Shown in pieces: positions 1 to 11,200 of a stretch of 64,000 nt of DNA. The DNA is taken from NCBI GenBank assembly GCA_964035545.1, contig OZ037765.1, forward strand, positions 33,417,004 to 33,481,003. Reading direction: 5' to 3'. The stretch is from Bugula neritina. Taxonomy: Eukaryota; Bryozoa; Gymnolaemata; Cheilostomatida; Bugulidae. Each line of letters opens with the position of its first letter. The first letter of the stretch is position 1. Below the pieces are notes generated by a model. The model searched no databases and was not told the origin of the DNA. It worked only from the letters and a program-made list of their open reading frames with translations. Position numbers and translations under genes: made by a program.

Positions 1-1019
1 GAAAAGCAGCTTGTCTCTGGGCACTTTCGCACTTGGTGTCCGAGCTGGCCACACTTAAAACATCTATCCGGGCTGGTCTCCCTGTCTCCTCTATGCTGAG
101 GTCGTTCACGATATCTCCGGGGGCTTTCGTCTCGCCATCTCTCACTTCGTCAGTAATGGTAGTCGCTACCAGAATCACTGGACCGGCGGCCTCTCGTTGT
201 GCGGTCTCCACTAGAGTCATCTGTCCTGTTTCTCCCACTGGGGCGTCGTCTACTGCTATTCCTAAATCTACTTCGAGAGATAGACCTAGCATTCAGGTGT
301 CTACCGTCGCTAGATTCGTCTGAACTACTGTTTACTTTGTCTGGGGTGTCCAGGTTTATCTTACCGACTTCGGTTTTAGGTCCTTTCTTCACATTAAAAC
401 TACCAGCCCTTGCCTCATCTTCAGTGGCTTCGGATAGTCTACCCAAGTGTTTTGCTTGAGCTTTTGTTCTGAGTTGCCCCCACGTCAGGTCGGCTTCCTG
501 TAAGAGGTGTCTGCGCAAGCCCAAGTCTCTAAGACCATTAACGGCTAGTGCTGTTGCAAACCTTTGTCGGACTATATCATTATCATTCCCAAAGTCCACG
601 GTTCTACTTAGTTTCTCAACTCTCAATAAATACTCTATCTCGTTTTCTCTACAAGCTTGGGCTACGCTAACAAATTTCATAGTTTTAACATAGAAACTGT
701 CATCTTGGGAATAATGGGCTTTTAATAAGTCTAAAGCGGTAGCATAGCCTTCATTCGAATTATCGTTTAAATTGAAGCCGAGTGACTGTAACGTATCTAA
801 TCCCTCTGAACCGATGGCACTTAGCAAAGCCAACAGCTTAGTTCTACCCCTGAATCTGTTAACTTGTGTTCCCTCTACTTCTTCAGAACCCAGGTTGATG
901 GAAGTTACCTCAACACTTAACTGGATTTGTGTAAGCCACGAGTTCCATGACTTAGCAACGTTACTTTCATCTAGTATTAGCTTAGGGAAAGCATTTAAAT
1001 CAAGGTTAGACCGAGCCAT
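1..1019 (-). pseudogene. gag of LTR retrotransposon with premature stop before the zinc knuckle
   Basis: The likely start is the ATG at 1019, which opens MARSNLDLNAF; a further upstream start would only add a hydrophobic run and is less gag-like. The frame is open for about 289 codons. It has an acidic/aliphatic N-terminal half like Ty3/gypsy capsid and then an Arg/Ser-rich tail. It meets TGA at 150-152. The same frame continues past the stop and encodes, at about 10-50, a perfect CX2CX4HX4C zinc knuckle (RCFKCGQLGHQVRKC). The knuckle, which normally binds the packaged RNA, is therefore separated from capsid by one nonsense codon. Either this copy is dead or the stop is read through; readthrough at this place would be unusual. 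The window ends before protease or pol. Confidence 0.75.
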
Positions 1020-1291
1020 GCTAAGTACTAACACTAATATCACTATCAATATAGTTACTGAACTGATTAAATAATAACAATATATCACGTAACTAATATC
1101 ACGGTGTCAATTTTGAATTTTAATTTTAACTTTTACCACGTATTCGGACGTTTCTCTCTTACCCTCTTGGACAGTTTTCCTCAATAACAATAATAATTCG
1201 CTTCTCTAACTCCCTCGTCGTCTCACTTACAAACCTCGTTTCTCTTACACTCACAATCGCAAATATGTATTACTAACTCGGGCAGGTTCGT

Positions 1292-1309
1292 ATCCTGCTG
1301 ACTGCACCA
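1292..1309 (-). promoter_or_regulatory. primer-binding site (tRNA-Ser-like)
   Basis: Minus-strand TGGTGCAGTCAGCAGGAT directly follows the LTR. Its plus-strand complement reads as a tRNA 3' end: T stem and loop (GCAGG TTCGTAT CCTGC), acceptor strand TGACTGC, discriminator A and CCA. The similarity extends beyond 18 nt through the whole T arm (about 1283-1309). The acceptor strand is the one I associate with animal tRNA-Ser; the discriminator A, rather than G, leaves a Leu-type primer possible. Confidence 0.65.
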
Positions 1310-1481
1310 TGTAATGTAAACTCACCCTGTTGAGCTCTGGCTATCGAGTGCCTCGTGTAGGCTTACGTCCGGTTAGCTATTCTCCTAAGTCACGTGGCCA
1401 CCGACCTCGCGTAGCCTTGGTACCTGCTATCGCTCGTCAGTAGCTAGTCAATATCGGATCATCTCACTACTCAGTGCTACA
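1310..1481 (-). repeat. 5' LTR of the retrotransposon
   Basis: The 172-bp segment starts TGTA and ends TACA, with the PBS directly abutting its inner end. It is clearly more GC-rich than the flanking intron DNA. The outer boundary at 1481 is inferred from the terminal TG/CA rule only, because the partner LTR is outside the window. Confidence 0.6.
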
Positions 1482-1899
1482 ACCAATCTGGTCTTCTGCC
1501 ATTTCTACAAATACTAGTTTACTTGTAATAACTATATCAAATCTATTGTTGGTATATATAAGTAATATTAAATAAAACCTTTCATAATTTGAAAGGCTGC
1601 AAAAGCTCAACTCAATTAAATAGAAATATTTTAAAAATAAAGCACAGGCCAGGGCTTTAACTGCTAGACTATGTTATTGTAATTGTTTCACCATGCAAGC
1701 TAGTTTTTAATTACTTGTTGAGATTGACCAAAATACTGCATTAATACCCAACCTGAGCTTTTAGTGAGTGTTGTACAACTGCCAAGCAAGTTTCAAGTTT
1801 CGGATAGAAATTGAATGCACAACTCAAACAGCTATACTTTACTTGTATTTAAGTTATAGAATATATGATATCATATTGGGCTGATTGTTGTATTTTTAG
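1482..1899. other. non-coding gap upstream of gene A exon
   Basis: AT-rich DNA between the LTR and the first recognised exon of MFS gene A. I looked for a counterpart of gene B's first coding exon (MPSHHGYHEMKEL...) and found none. The few ATGs here close within a few codons. Confidence 0.6.
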
Positions 1900-4800
1900 A
1901 ATAAAAGCTGTGATCAGTACGAAAGTTTTGAAAATAATGAGGATGGAGGGGAGCATTGTAAAGACATCAAGGGAAACGACTCCAAAGAATCAGAAGAAGC
2001 TTTAACAAAAGATGTTTTATTTCAGATTTTTGTTTTCAACTTAGCATTTTTTGGCAGAGTAAGTAATGGAGTAAAAAATAGTAACAAAAATCCTAAAATC
2101 ATGAAGTGGGTTATTTAGTTGACTAACTACTTTTACCTTGAGAGATACAGTCTTCCCATAAGATGTGAGTTAATTTGGAACTAAAAAGTTATTAGTAAAT
2201 TTAAAAGAAAATTGTTTCTACTGTTTAAAGGATATTTTTTATTCGAGTCTTTAAACACAAAATAGCTGGTACTCTTTTAGCATGGAGTCTTGTACCATCC
2301 AGCACTATAATTACTAGATGCTATGACAATCACTCTATCACTTTGACTTCTATATTTTTTAGGGTTTCACAATGAACTCTATTGGACCTACACTGATAGA
2401 TCTGAGACAGATAGCATCTTTATCCATAGAACAAGGTGGATGGTTGTTTATATCACAATCTATCGGATATTTGATTTCCAATCTCATTGCAAAAGTTACT
2501 TTTTTGAAGTAAGTATGGAACTTATGTTAGTAAGAAATTTCACATGAACCCTAAATAGCATTACTCGCTAGCTCTTGTTTACCAGGGTTCATTCTTGTAT
2601 GAGAGAAAACACTTTCAAATTATCTTAAAGGAACATCAGCAAAAGTTTATTGAAGAATATATGATTTTACAGCAATATGATAAGTTGAATATAGCACACA
2701 AAGTAATATATTTAAATCAACATAAAGATTGACTAATTTGTACCTACTGAGAGAAGACAACTACGGATTTGTTATATTTACACGGTAATGGCTAAGAATG
2801 AAAAATAACTAATAAGCATTTTTAAGAAATACTTTTGCATCAGTTTTCTACCACTAAGAAATTTTTGCATCAACAAAATTCAAGGCATATACTGACTTGG
2901 ATAACCCTAGTCTTTTTACAGAGTAAAAGTATATTCACATAAAATATTATAGGAAGACGAGACAGGTACCTGATGTAGAGGTCATTGTAGGTACCTTATA
3001 TATAACATTCTCTCATGTGGCAAACACTACTTTATCATACTCGTGCATGTTCAGTAAATCTCTAACAGCTTTATAATAATATGTAAACAAATTATAAAGC
3101 ACTAGCTGCCAATTAAAAGACATTGGAGTTTTTTAAAATTATTACATCATGGGTATAAGCTAGTATAGGTAAATATAGCAAGGTATACATATATGTAAGC
3201 TGGTAATATAGGTAGATATAGCAAGGTGTACATATATGTAAGCTGGTAATATACTAGGTAGATATAGCAAGGTGCATGTATAGTGAGTATTGGATAAACT
3301 TTGTTTTTTTAGATTCAACAGCAAAGTTGTGATCTCTTTCTCCTTGTTTCTGAAGGCAATTTCTACTTCCCTTGTTACTGCGTGTGGTAATGCGTACGTC
3401 ATGTGTCTGATGCTGATTGGACAAGGAGTAGCTGAAGGTCTAGCAGATGTGGGTAAGTGAATATCCTTTAATAATTTTTTTAAATATTGAGTAAATTTTT
3501 GATCTTTTAAGAAAAAATTTTGGTGTAAAGACTGTTCAAAAATGATCCTTTAGTGATGGTTTATTAACCAACTCAACATAATCTTGCTTGAGAACAAAAA
3601 GTCAAGTTTTATAAAGGTTTAATCAAAGCCGTGCAGCAAATAATAATGACAAGCGAAAATTGCAAACACTTGCTATTACTTTCTACACTGAGTGCTGTGG
3701 GTGTGCTACATACTACCTCATTGGAGTTTGCTAGCACATCTACCTAATGTTGAGCTGCGTTATTACACTGAGTAGTCTGACAGATATCAGCTGAATATAC
3801 TGAAACTTACTTCTATCTGTATTCTCTCTTACCATTCCTAACAATTTCCTATGCGAATTGACTATATAATGTGAAGGAAAGTATTATATTTGTAGGCATA
3901 ATCAGTGCATGTATTCGACTCGGTGGTAAAAAAAGAAGTGGTGTATTTACTCAGACCGTGGCTTTTAGTGTCTCAATAGGCAGCTTGTGCGGGCCGTTCA
4001 TAGTGAGCCCCTTCCTATCTGACTATGCTAGTCGTCAAGTAACACACCCTGCATTATGGCATTCCGAATCATATGTTACAACTATGGATTCTGGGTAGTT
4101 ATACACATCATTTTTTACTATTGGTTTCAAGTTTGTGCGGGTCTGTTGGATTTTATGTTGAAGACTGTTAGCATTGGTTGCCTTGGTTTTAAACTTTGCA
4201 TATTCCTTAGTTTGCTGTATTGTTTACTGTAAATAATGATGAGTTAAGTAGTGAGTTTGTATCTCTAACTATTTACAATAACTCTTTTAGTCAGAAAGAA
4301 GAACAGCTAACTACTTATCAACCATTCTCCTTCACAAACACTTCCAACCAAACATATGATCACATGACCAACACAAGTACGACAGAGCCTGAGACTTATG
4401 GCATGGAGTTTACCCAGACACACATACAATACTACTACATTATACTAGGCATCATGTGCTTTATACCTGCTGTGCTCTTTGCTGTCCATCATCGAGTGAA
4501 TGGTGAACCAATAAGAAACATGGACAAGCTTACAGCTCCCTCTGACTCAATATTTTTCAAAGGTTGCACAACTCCCTTGTCAGTTACTACCATACTTGCA
4601 TCTTTAGTGTCTTTCTTACTCTTTGCTACTCAACAGTCTTACAGCAACATACTGACAACTTTTGCTGTCTACAGTTCCCTCCATTTTGATGAGTCACAGG
4701 CCGTTTATCTATCTTCAGTATTTTGGACGGCAATTTGTGTTGGACGACTGATTGGTAAGTTCCGGAAAAAACTAATTCCAATTCAAAAAGGTGTCCTTGA

Positions 4801-6351
4801 ACTACCGTGCTTTTATAATTTATAGAAATCAGCATAGTAGCATGGTTCTTAGTTTTCTAATTTTAGAATTTCTATTGTGTTTTTTTCTAGATTTAACCTG
4901 AACCTGCCATTTCAAATCGTGAAAAATATCTTTTCTATTACTCTTCAAACACATTTACTTGCTGCTAATGTGCCTTTATTAGTTGCTTAGTATTTTCTTC
5001 AACTATTTTCATTATTTAAAAACTCTCTAAAGTTTTTGCTTTAGAAGTTCACATAACTACAGCTATGCTTTTGAAGACTTTTCAACTTCCTTCTGCATTT
5101 TCTAATATACTATGTGCAATGTGTTGAAGAATCCATTGTCATGCATTAGCCAATGTGCATTACTTTCAATGAACAACTACTCTATCTATTCATAGTTATT
5201 CGTTTTAATGTGAACTCGTAGCTTTCCTGATCATGTTTCTCACAACTCTGGCAATATATTTTATTCTTGCTCAGGTTTTTTCAGTCACTTTGCTTTGCAA
5301 GTAACATACATGAGCTCTAACCTTGATGTTCTCTGTGTAGGTGTATTTGTGGTGCTAGTTCTGTCACCATTCAAGACTCTTCTGTTTAGTACAGTACTCG
5401 GAACCATTGCCGGGGCAATACTCTCTGTGTTTGGAGATAAGTCGCCAGAGATTCTGTGGATATTCACTGCGGTCCTGGGACTTGCCTACTCCACAACAAC
5501 AGCTGGAATGTTTTATTGGGTGGCTCATCACTTACCAAGTAAGCAGTTGAGAAAATAAATATAGTCAACTGTGATATATTCTTTCATCTCTACATATATT
5601 ATAATTATGTTGTTCACACATACTATATATTGTAGTATTTTATTAGATATACAGAATATTACATCACATTTTATCTTATTGAGTAAAGACCCTTATTATC
5701 AAAAAAGTCTACCTTGTACAGTTTTAGTAACTATAGAGTATAGGGGAACTATATTTTCGCTATCATATGCATCCACTTCCCCTAATCACCGCACTATGTT
5801 AGCACCTAAGGCTACTCTGTAAGCTGCTGAACTAAAATTTAGTAATCCCCAATTGTATATAATATTCCACTTTTTTGTCAAACTATACATTTTCAAAGAA
5901 GGTAACAGAAGATCGGTTAATTGGTTATGCCAGATTATTTTCACAATTTCTACAGTTAATCGGGTTTTAGGTGTTGCATTCGTTTGCATCCAAACAGATG
6001 GCTTGTAGTTAAATCACATGATTTTATGCTTTCGGCATCCTTTTCACTTATTGGGAAGTTTCTACTAAGTTTAACTGGCACATTTTCCAAATATCTATTG
6101 CAGACGACACATATTTTGTGATTTTACTGATGCTGGGAGAATGTATTGGACTCCTTATTATCCCAGCTCTGGTAACTTTCCTCTTCAAAGTAGTTGGACC
6201 AATGATATTGATGTACTCTGTGTTTACAAGCCTCTGTATTACTACAGTAATGTTGATATCAGCTCAGCTTATTATAAGACAGTATGGAAAGGATGGACAA
6301 CTCCTTGGTAAAGTTTCGGCAGCGGAAGAATTACTTAAAGACCAAGACTAG
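1900..6351 (+). CDS. MFSD4-like (sodium-dependent glucose transporter 1-like) MFS carrier, gene A; first exon missing
   Basis: A multi-pass membrane carrier of the major facilitator superfamily, probably moving glucose or a related solute with Na+. Exons by phase: 1900-2058, 2363-2508, 3313-3452, 3896-4094, 4291-4754, 5341-5538 and 6104-6351 (stop TAG). These give 517 residues in one unbroken frame. Family marks are GPTLIDL in the first membrane segment, IRLGGKKRSGVFTQT followed by SLCGPFIVSPFLS (MFSD4 proteins have LSPLIADPFLSE here), and AVLGLAYSTTTAGMFYW. Exon five carries a large loop with several N-glycosylation sequons (NTS, NQT, NTS). The first exon starts in phase 0 at NKSCDQYESFE, as in gene B, so an initiator exon must lie further left, beyond the retrotransposon, or be lost. 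The donor at 4095 (gtagtt) is weak. MFSD4A and MFSD4B cannot be told apart by eye. Confidence 0.87.
3162..3283. repeat. three tandem copies of a ~40-bp AT-rich unit
   Basis: The unit, roughly GGTAGATATAGCAAGGTG followed by a TACATATATGTAAGCTGG half, recurs three times in the intron just before the exon at 3313. The copies are slightly diverged. Confidence 0.75.
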
Positions 6352-6578
6352 CTGATGCGCTGATTTTTAATTTGTATGCAGTGTGTTATACCTGGTATGA
6401 CAAATCTAACAGGATATTGCTCGTTATTGACAAATCAAGCTAGCAGTTTAATTAATTATTCATACTTCTAAGTTCAATTTAATTCTAATTCAATTGTTCA
6501 AAGTTAACTTATGTTTCTATAAGGGCATTATACTTTTATACTTAATGACTAATGTTTACTATAATTTTGATATTAAAT

Positions 6579-6584
6579 AATAAA
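6579..6584 (+). terminator. likely poly(A) signal of gene A
   Basis: The first canonical AATAAA downstream of the gene A stop codon, about 230 bp after it and in an AT-rich 3' flank. Confidence 0.45.
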
Positions 6585-7554
6585 ATATTTAAATGAGTAA
6601 AATTATGGCAGAAAATAGTTTTGGGAAATGGCAAGAATTTAAGAGGTTTTACTTAAATTCTATAAAACAAGCCATTAGCTCATTTTCATGAACATCTAGC
6701 AAGAGTTGTAACTTCCTTAAGGTTACATTTATCAGCTTTTTCTAGCAACTTGAATGCAGTAGTACTGTTTGTACAAATCTGTGATTATAATTAACTCATG
6801 ATTTAAAATATACTGCCTTTCCTTACAAGTTTTAATTATTTTAAGTATGAAGGATGTTATTACATTTTACTATTTTTTACAAAGGCTCTGTAATCTATAT
6901 TTTATTTAAACTGCAAGATTCATGTACAGATTAAGGAGTAAAAGTAAGCTATATGGGAATATAACTTCTATTTGTTTGAAATGACTCATTTTTAGGTAAA
7001 ATTATTTATGACTCGAGTCACACACATGAATGAAAATATTTGATGCCGCAGATTTAAGTATTCATGAAGAGTTTTCTTCTCTCGGAAATTGTTGATAAAT
7101 TGTTGAACGTAGTAAATTCCTTCACACAATACAGTTTGTGACAGCAGTGTTATTAATTCCAATTTAAGTACGAACAATGGGAGTGCTCTTTAATTTTGTA
7201 CAGCTACTGGTATCCAAACTGGAGGAGCCAGGAGGGGACGAATCTCCATCTCATGTTCAGGTTTCTTAGCAGCAGAAATATGTAAAGCTGGGTTGAAAGA
7301 TAGAAAAGTAAGTAGTAACATCTTCTCACCTATCTCCGCTTTGTCCTGTTTGGGTAGCGGCTATCATAAGTTGTGGTTATTTTGATTGTCTAGCCTCATA
7401 TTTCCCAGCATGCCGTTTGTAACCATAGCAACAAAGATACTTCCCATAGAAGATTAATAAAAATAAAAATATATTTCAACAGACGTAAAAATAAAAATGA
7501 ACAGATAACTTCTAAAAGGCAATCCTATTATCTAGCAACTGAGCAGTCTAGCCT
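6585..7554. other. intergenic gap between the convergent MFS genes, with one exon-like block
   Basis: Mostly featureless AT-rich DNA. The exception is 7204-7307, a GC-richer stretch bounded by TTTGTACAG and AAAA/GTAAGT. It stays open in the phase that the alternative donor inside gene A's last exon (CTTG/GTAAAG, near 6308) would give. It could be an alternative terminal exon of gene A, but gene B has no counterpart. Confidence 0.35.
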
Positions 7555-7560
7555 TTTAAT
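7555..7560 (-). terminator. possible poly(A) signal (ATTAAA) of gene B
   Basis: Minus-strand ATTAAA lies about 30 bp after the gene B stop. No AATAAA was seen on this strand within the next ~250 bp. Confidence 0.35.
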
Positions 7561-7591
7561 TCTCACAAAGCAAGTCTTCGGTATATATAGG

Positions 7592-8206
7592 CTAGTTTCC
7601 ATCTTCTCTCTGTTCAGATTTACTGAGGAGTCTTTTGTCTATCCCGTACCGGGAAGCAGTTAAGTGAGCTAGCACTATTGTGACCATCATTATGCAGAAG
7701 CTGGCAAACACGGAGTACATTAGTATCATGGGTCCCGTGGAGTTGAAGAGAGATGTAACAATTGTCGGCGCAATGATTACTCCTAGACAGTCTCCAATGG
7801 TGAGTATGACTATGATGTATGTGTCATCTACAACCAGCAGTTAAGATAACTATGAAACACCTCTATATTAGCTAATTAAGACATTACTTCCAACAAAAGA
7901 AAAGGTTGCTTCTAATGAATACTGAGGACTGGTTAAACGCTATGTTGCTGGAGAAATAATGATCAAATGCCTTTCTGGTGTCACCAATGGCCATGAATAG
8001 AACACATGACCTAGTGTTTCCTGTGTGAGTGTGTGCGCGTGTGTGCGTGCGTGTGTGTGGTGTATGTGTGTGTGTGTCTTTGTGTGTGAGTGTGTGTCTT
8101 TGTGTGTGAGTGTGTGCGCGTGTGTGTGTGCCTGTGTGTGTGTGCGTGTGTGTGTGTGTGGTGTGTGTGTGACTGAGTGCGTGTCTGTGTGACTGAGTGC
8201 GTGTCT

Positions 8207-8278
<72 letters not shown>

Positions 8279-11200
8279 AAGCTCGAGTGCGAGTGTGCGG
8301 AGATATTCTAATAACTTACTTGGCAAGTGGTTGGTTGCCCAAGAAAAAATGCTGCCAGTGGTTGTAGAGTAGGCAAGGCCTAGGACAGCAGTGAATATCC
8401 ACAAAGCTTCTGCAGACTTCTCTCCAAATATTACAAGCGCTGCTCCGGATGCACTTCCAATAATCATGTCTATGATAAGCATCTTGAACGGCGATAGAAA
8501 CTTGGCTACCCAAATACCTTCAACATAAAATAGTGCGTACCACTGAGAGCAGACACAGAGGGTATAGATCTAAAAATATCTAAAGAATGCTAAATAGTTA
8601 TGACTTTTTCAATGCAATGTAAAATCAGGTAAGATATTTTAAGAGCTCAGATTACCTATCAATCGTCCCACGCACATGGATGTCCAAAAGACGGAGGAGA
8701 TGTAGACACCCTGAGTCTCGTTAAAGTGGAGAGGACCCAAGACGGCAAAGGTTGTTAATAAGTTACTATACGCCTGCTGAGTCCCAAATTGCAGCAGCGC
8801 AAATATAAAGATCAAGCCAAGAGCTATAAAAATATGAACTGTGAAATCTCTCAAAGTCAGAGATTTTAAGTGATGAGTATTGGTTTTGATTTTTCTAATT
8901 GACTGGCCACTAATTCTATGATGGATACCAAACAGTACAAATGGGATAAATGATATTATGCTTAAAATGATGTAGTAAATGTAAACGTGTGTTTTAGTAA
9001 ATTCTATTGGCTCTGCTCCGGGAAGGGCAGAGTTGGCCAAACTGCTGTTAACTGGGTCAAAGGTCGAATTTAATGTTATGTTCATCTGTGGCTTTACTTC
9101 AATGTTATCATTCTGTATCCTACAAGCAATAAGATGCTCCATCAAACCTAATGATAATCAGAGTTATCAGCTGCGATAAATGAAGCAGTAAGTCAAACTA
9201 GATGACTTCCTGTTAATAAAGTCAAATACTGAGTACACAATGTGTGAACATTGATTTCTTTCTACAGATACACAAGGTGGTTTAGCCTAGGGCCACACTG
9301 TGCGTATTTTCGCATGCGAAAATTAAAATCACAAGTAGCAAAGGTGTCCACTGTAGCGTCAGTGATGCGTGATAAATAAAGCGTTCATTTTTAAATCGCA
9401 CTCGCTTTCAATTAAACGCAATTTACTAGAATGTAGCACTAAATAAAGAAATTGGGCTCACTGAATAGCTACCAGCCAATTAGGTTACGACGACAGAGAC
9501 GATTCGCACTTGCGTTGAAAATGCAGAGCGACAAGTGCGAATGTTTTCTCAACGCGCACAGTGGACACCTTTGCTACTCGTGATTTCAATTTTCGCATGC
9601 GAAAATACGCACCGTGTGGCCCTAGGCTTACTTAGAGTTTAAAGTTGCATTTAGAAGATGCGTATGCCATAGTGAAGGATGAGATCTGTTGTGACTGGCT
9701 AATTCAGAAAGGAAGGGGCGGGCTATAAACGGCCCGCATATACTCCCGATTGAGTAGCCAAAACATATAGTCTGTAGAAACACGCCATTCCACTTCTTTC
9801 CACCAAGTCTAATGCATATGGCAAAAGTACCTGCAAACATGTTATAGAAGTCATTGAGTCGGTGAAGAATAAAATAAATGATTCTAGCTGCAAGCAACTT
9901 CTTATGAGTCTACAAATGGGTCATTTTACTTACTTTAGTGCACACTGGAAATCTCCAGTTTTTCGCTATTTTTCACAATTTAGCTGCTAATGAACATGGG
10001 TTTTTGCCCAAAACTAGTAAAATATCAATAAATACATTTAAATAATAAAGATTCTTTTTAATTTTGCTTGATTTCCCATGTTTTTTTTTATTTATTTAGC
10101 TAATTTCGATTGTGAACCGTTACCAAAAAAAACCGTAACTGTTCGCAATCTAAATTAGCTAAATAATTAGGAAAAAACATGGGAAATTAAGCAAAATTAA
10201 GAAGAAGCTTGATTATTTAGATGCGTTTATTGATATTTTACTAGTTTTGGGCAAAAAACCATGTTCATTAGCAGCTAAAGTGTGAAAAATAGCTAAAATA
10301 TGGAGATTTTCAGTGTGTACTAAAGTAAGTAAAATGACCCAAATATTTTATCTATTGGTAACGTTTTTGACTTTGTTAAAAATGCTTTATTTAACAAATA
10401 TCTAAGAAATTATGGGTAAGATTGTAGTTGTCACGCCCTGATGGAAAGCACTCTTTAAGCAGGCTAGAAACTGTTTTCTATTGTGACTACTAATATAAGG
10501 CCAATATTACTATATTATATCAACAATAAAGTTGTTATGTGTTAACATTATATTAGCTTAAACATACATTCTTATTGGTACAACTGTCATCAGTATATAT
10601 AATACACACCACCATATTTTCTAAATTAATGCTTATTAGTTATAAATATAATTAAATAACATTCCAGTTATGTTTGATGTCCTGACTGCAAGTTAGAACT
10701 TGTCACATTTTCATGCCTCATTAACAGTTGCTTAGCAACCCCTCAGACCCTGTACCCTCGACTCCTTACACGTCTAAGATACAGCTGGAGGGTTGCATAA
10801 CCTACTAGGTTGCTGCTATGATTCATAACTCACCAACTCCTGCGAGTCCCTCCATGAAACCTTGTCCAATAAACATCGCACACATGAAGTACGCATTGCC
10901 AAGGGCGGGAATGAGGGCAGTGAAGACTGCTTTGAGCAACGAGCATGCTGCTATCACTATTTGGTCACTAAACCTGAGAAAATATTGATTGGTAAACTGA
11001 TTTATTAATAAACATAAAAATATTTAATGATTGTAAATTCATTAGTTTGTGACTGTGTATAAGGAAAACTGCACTGTCTACTTTCAAGAACTAAGTGAAA
11101 TAATATATTCTGCAACTATAGTAAAACTGGCATGTCAGTGCATTAATGCTGAAACAAAAAAATAAGATTTTATGGTAAAATGGTAAATAAATTTCCTAGT

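Larger units (their letters stand above)
1..1481 (-). mobile_element. LTR retrotransposon, 5' part (LTR, PBS, gag), cut by the window edge
   Basis: Read on the minus strand, the order is a 172-bp LTR (1481-1310), a primer-binding site directly after it, a leader of about 270 bp, then a gag gene running off the left edge. The LTR has TGTA...TACA ends. The PBS matches the 3' end of a tRNA whose acceptor strand TGACTGC resembles animal tRNA-Ser. A short LTR with a Ser-type PBS fits the Mag group of Ty3/gypsy elements; this placement is inference, because pol lies outside the window. The element lies just upstream of, and antisense to, MFS gene A, whose first exon I cannot find, so it may sit in that gene's first intron. 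The second LTR and both target-site duplications cannot be checked here. Confidence 0.8.

Noticed and set aside
5275-5340. Longer version of gene A exon six starting at 5275
   Set aside because: The frame is open and in phase, but gene B aligns only from 5341, and using 5341 makes both exons 198 nt.
8011-8482. His/Thr-rich ORF of up to 180 codons
   Set aside because: It is the gene B exon 8517-8320 read through its donor into the GT microsatellite.
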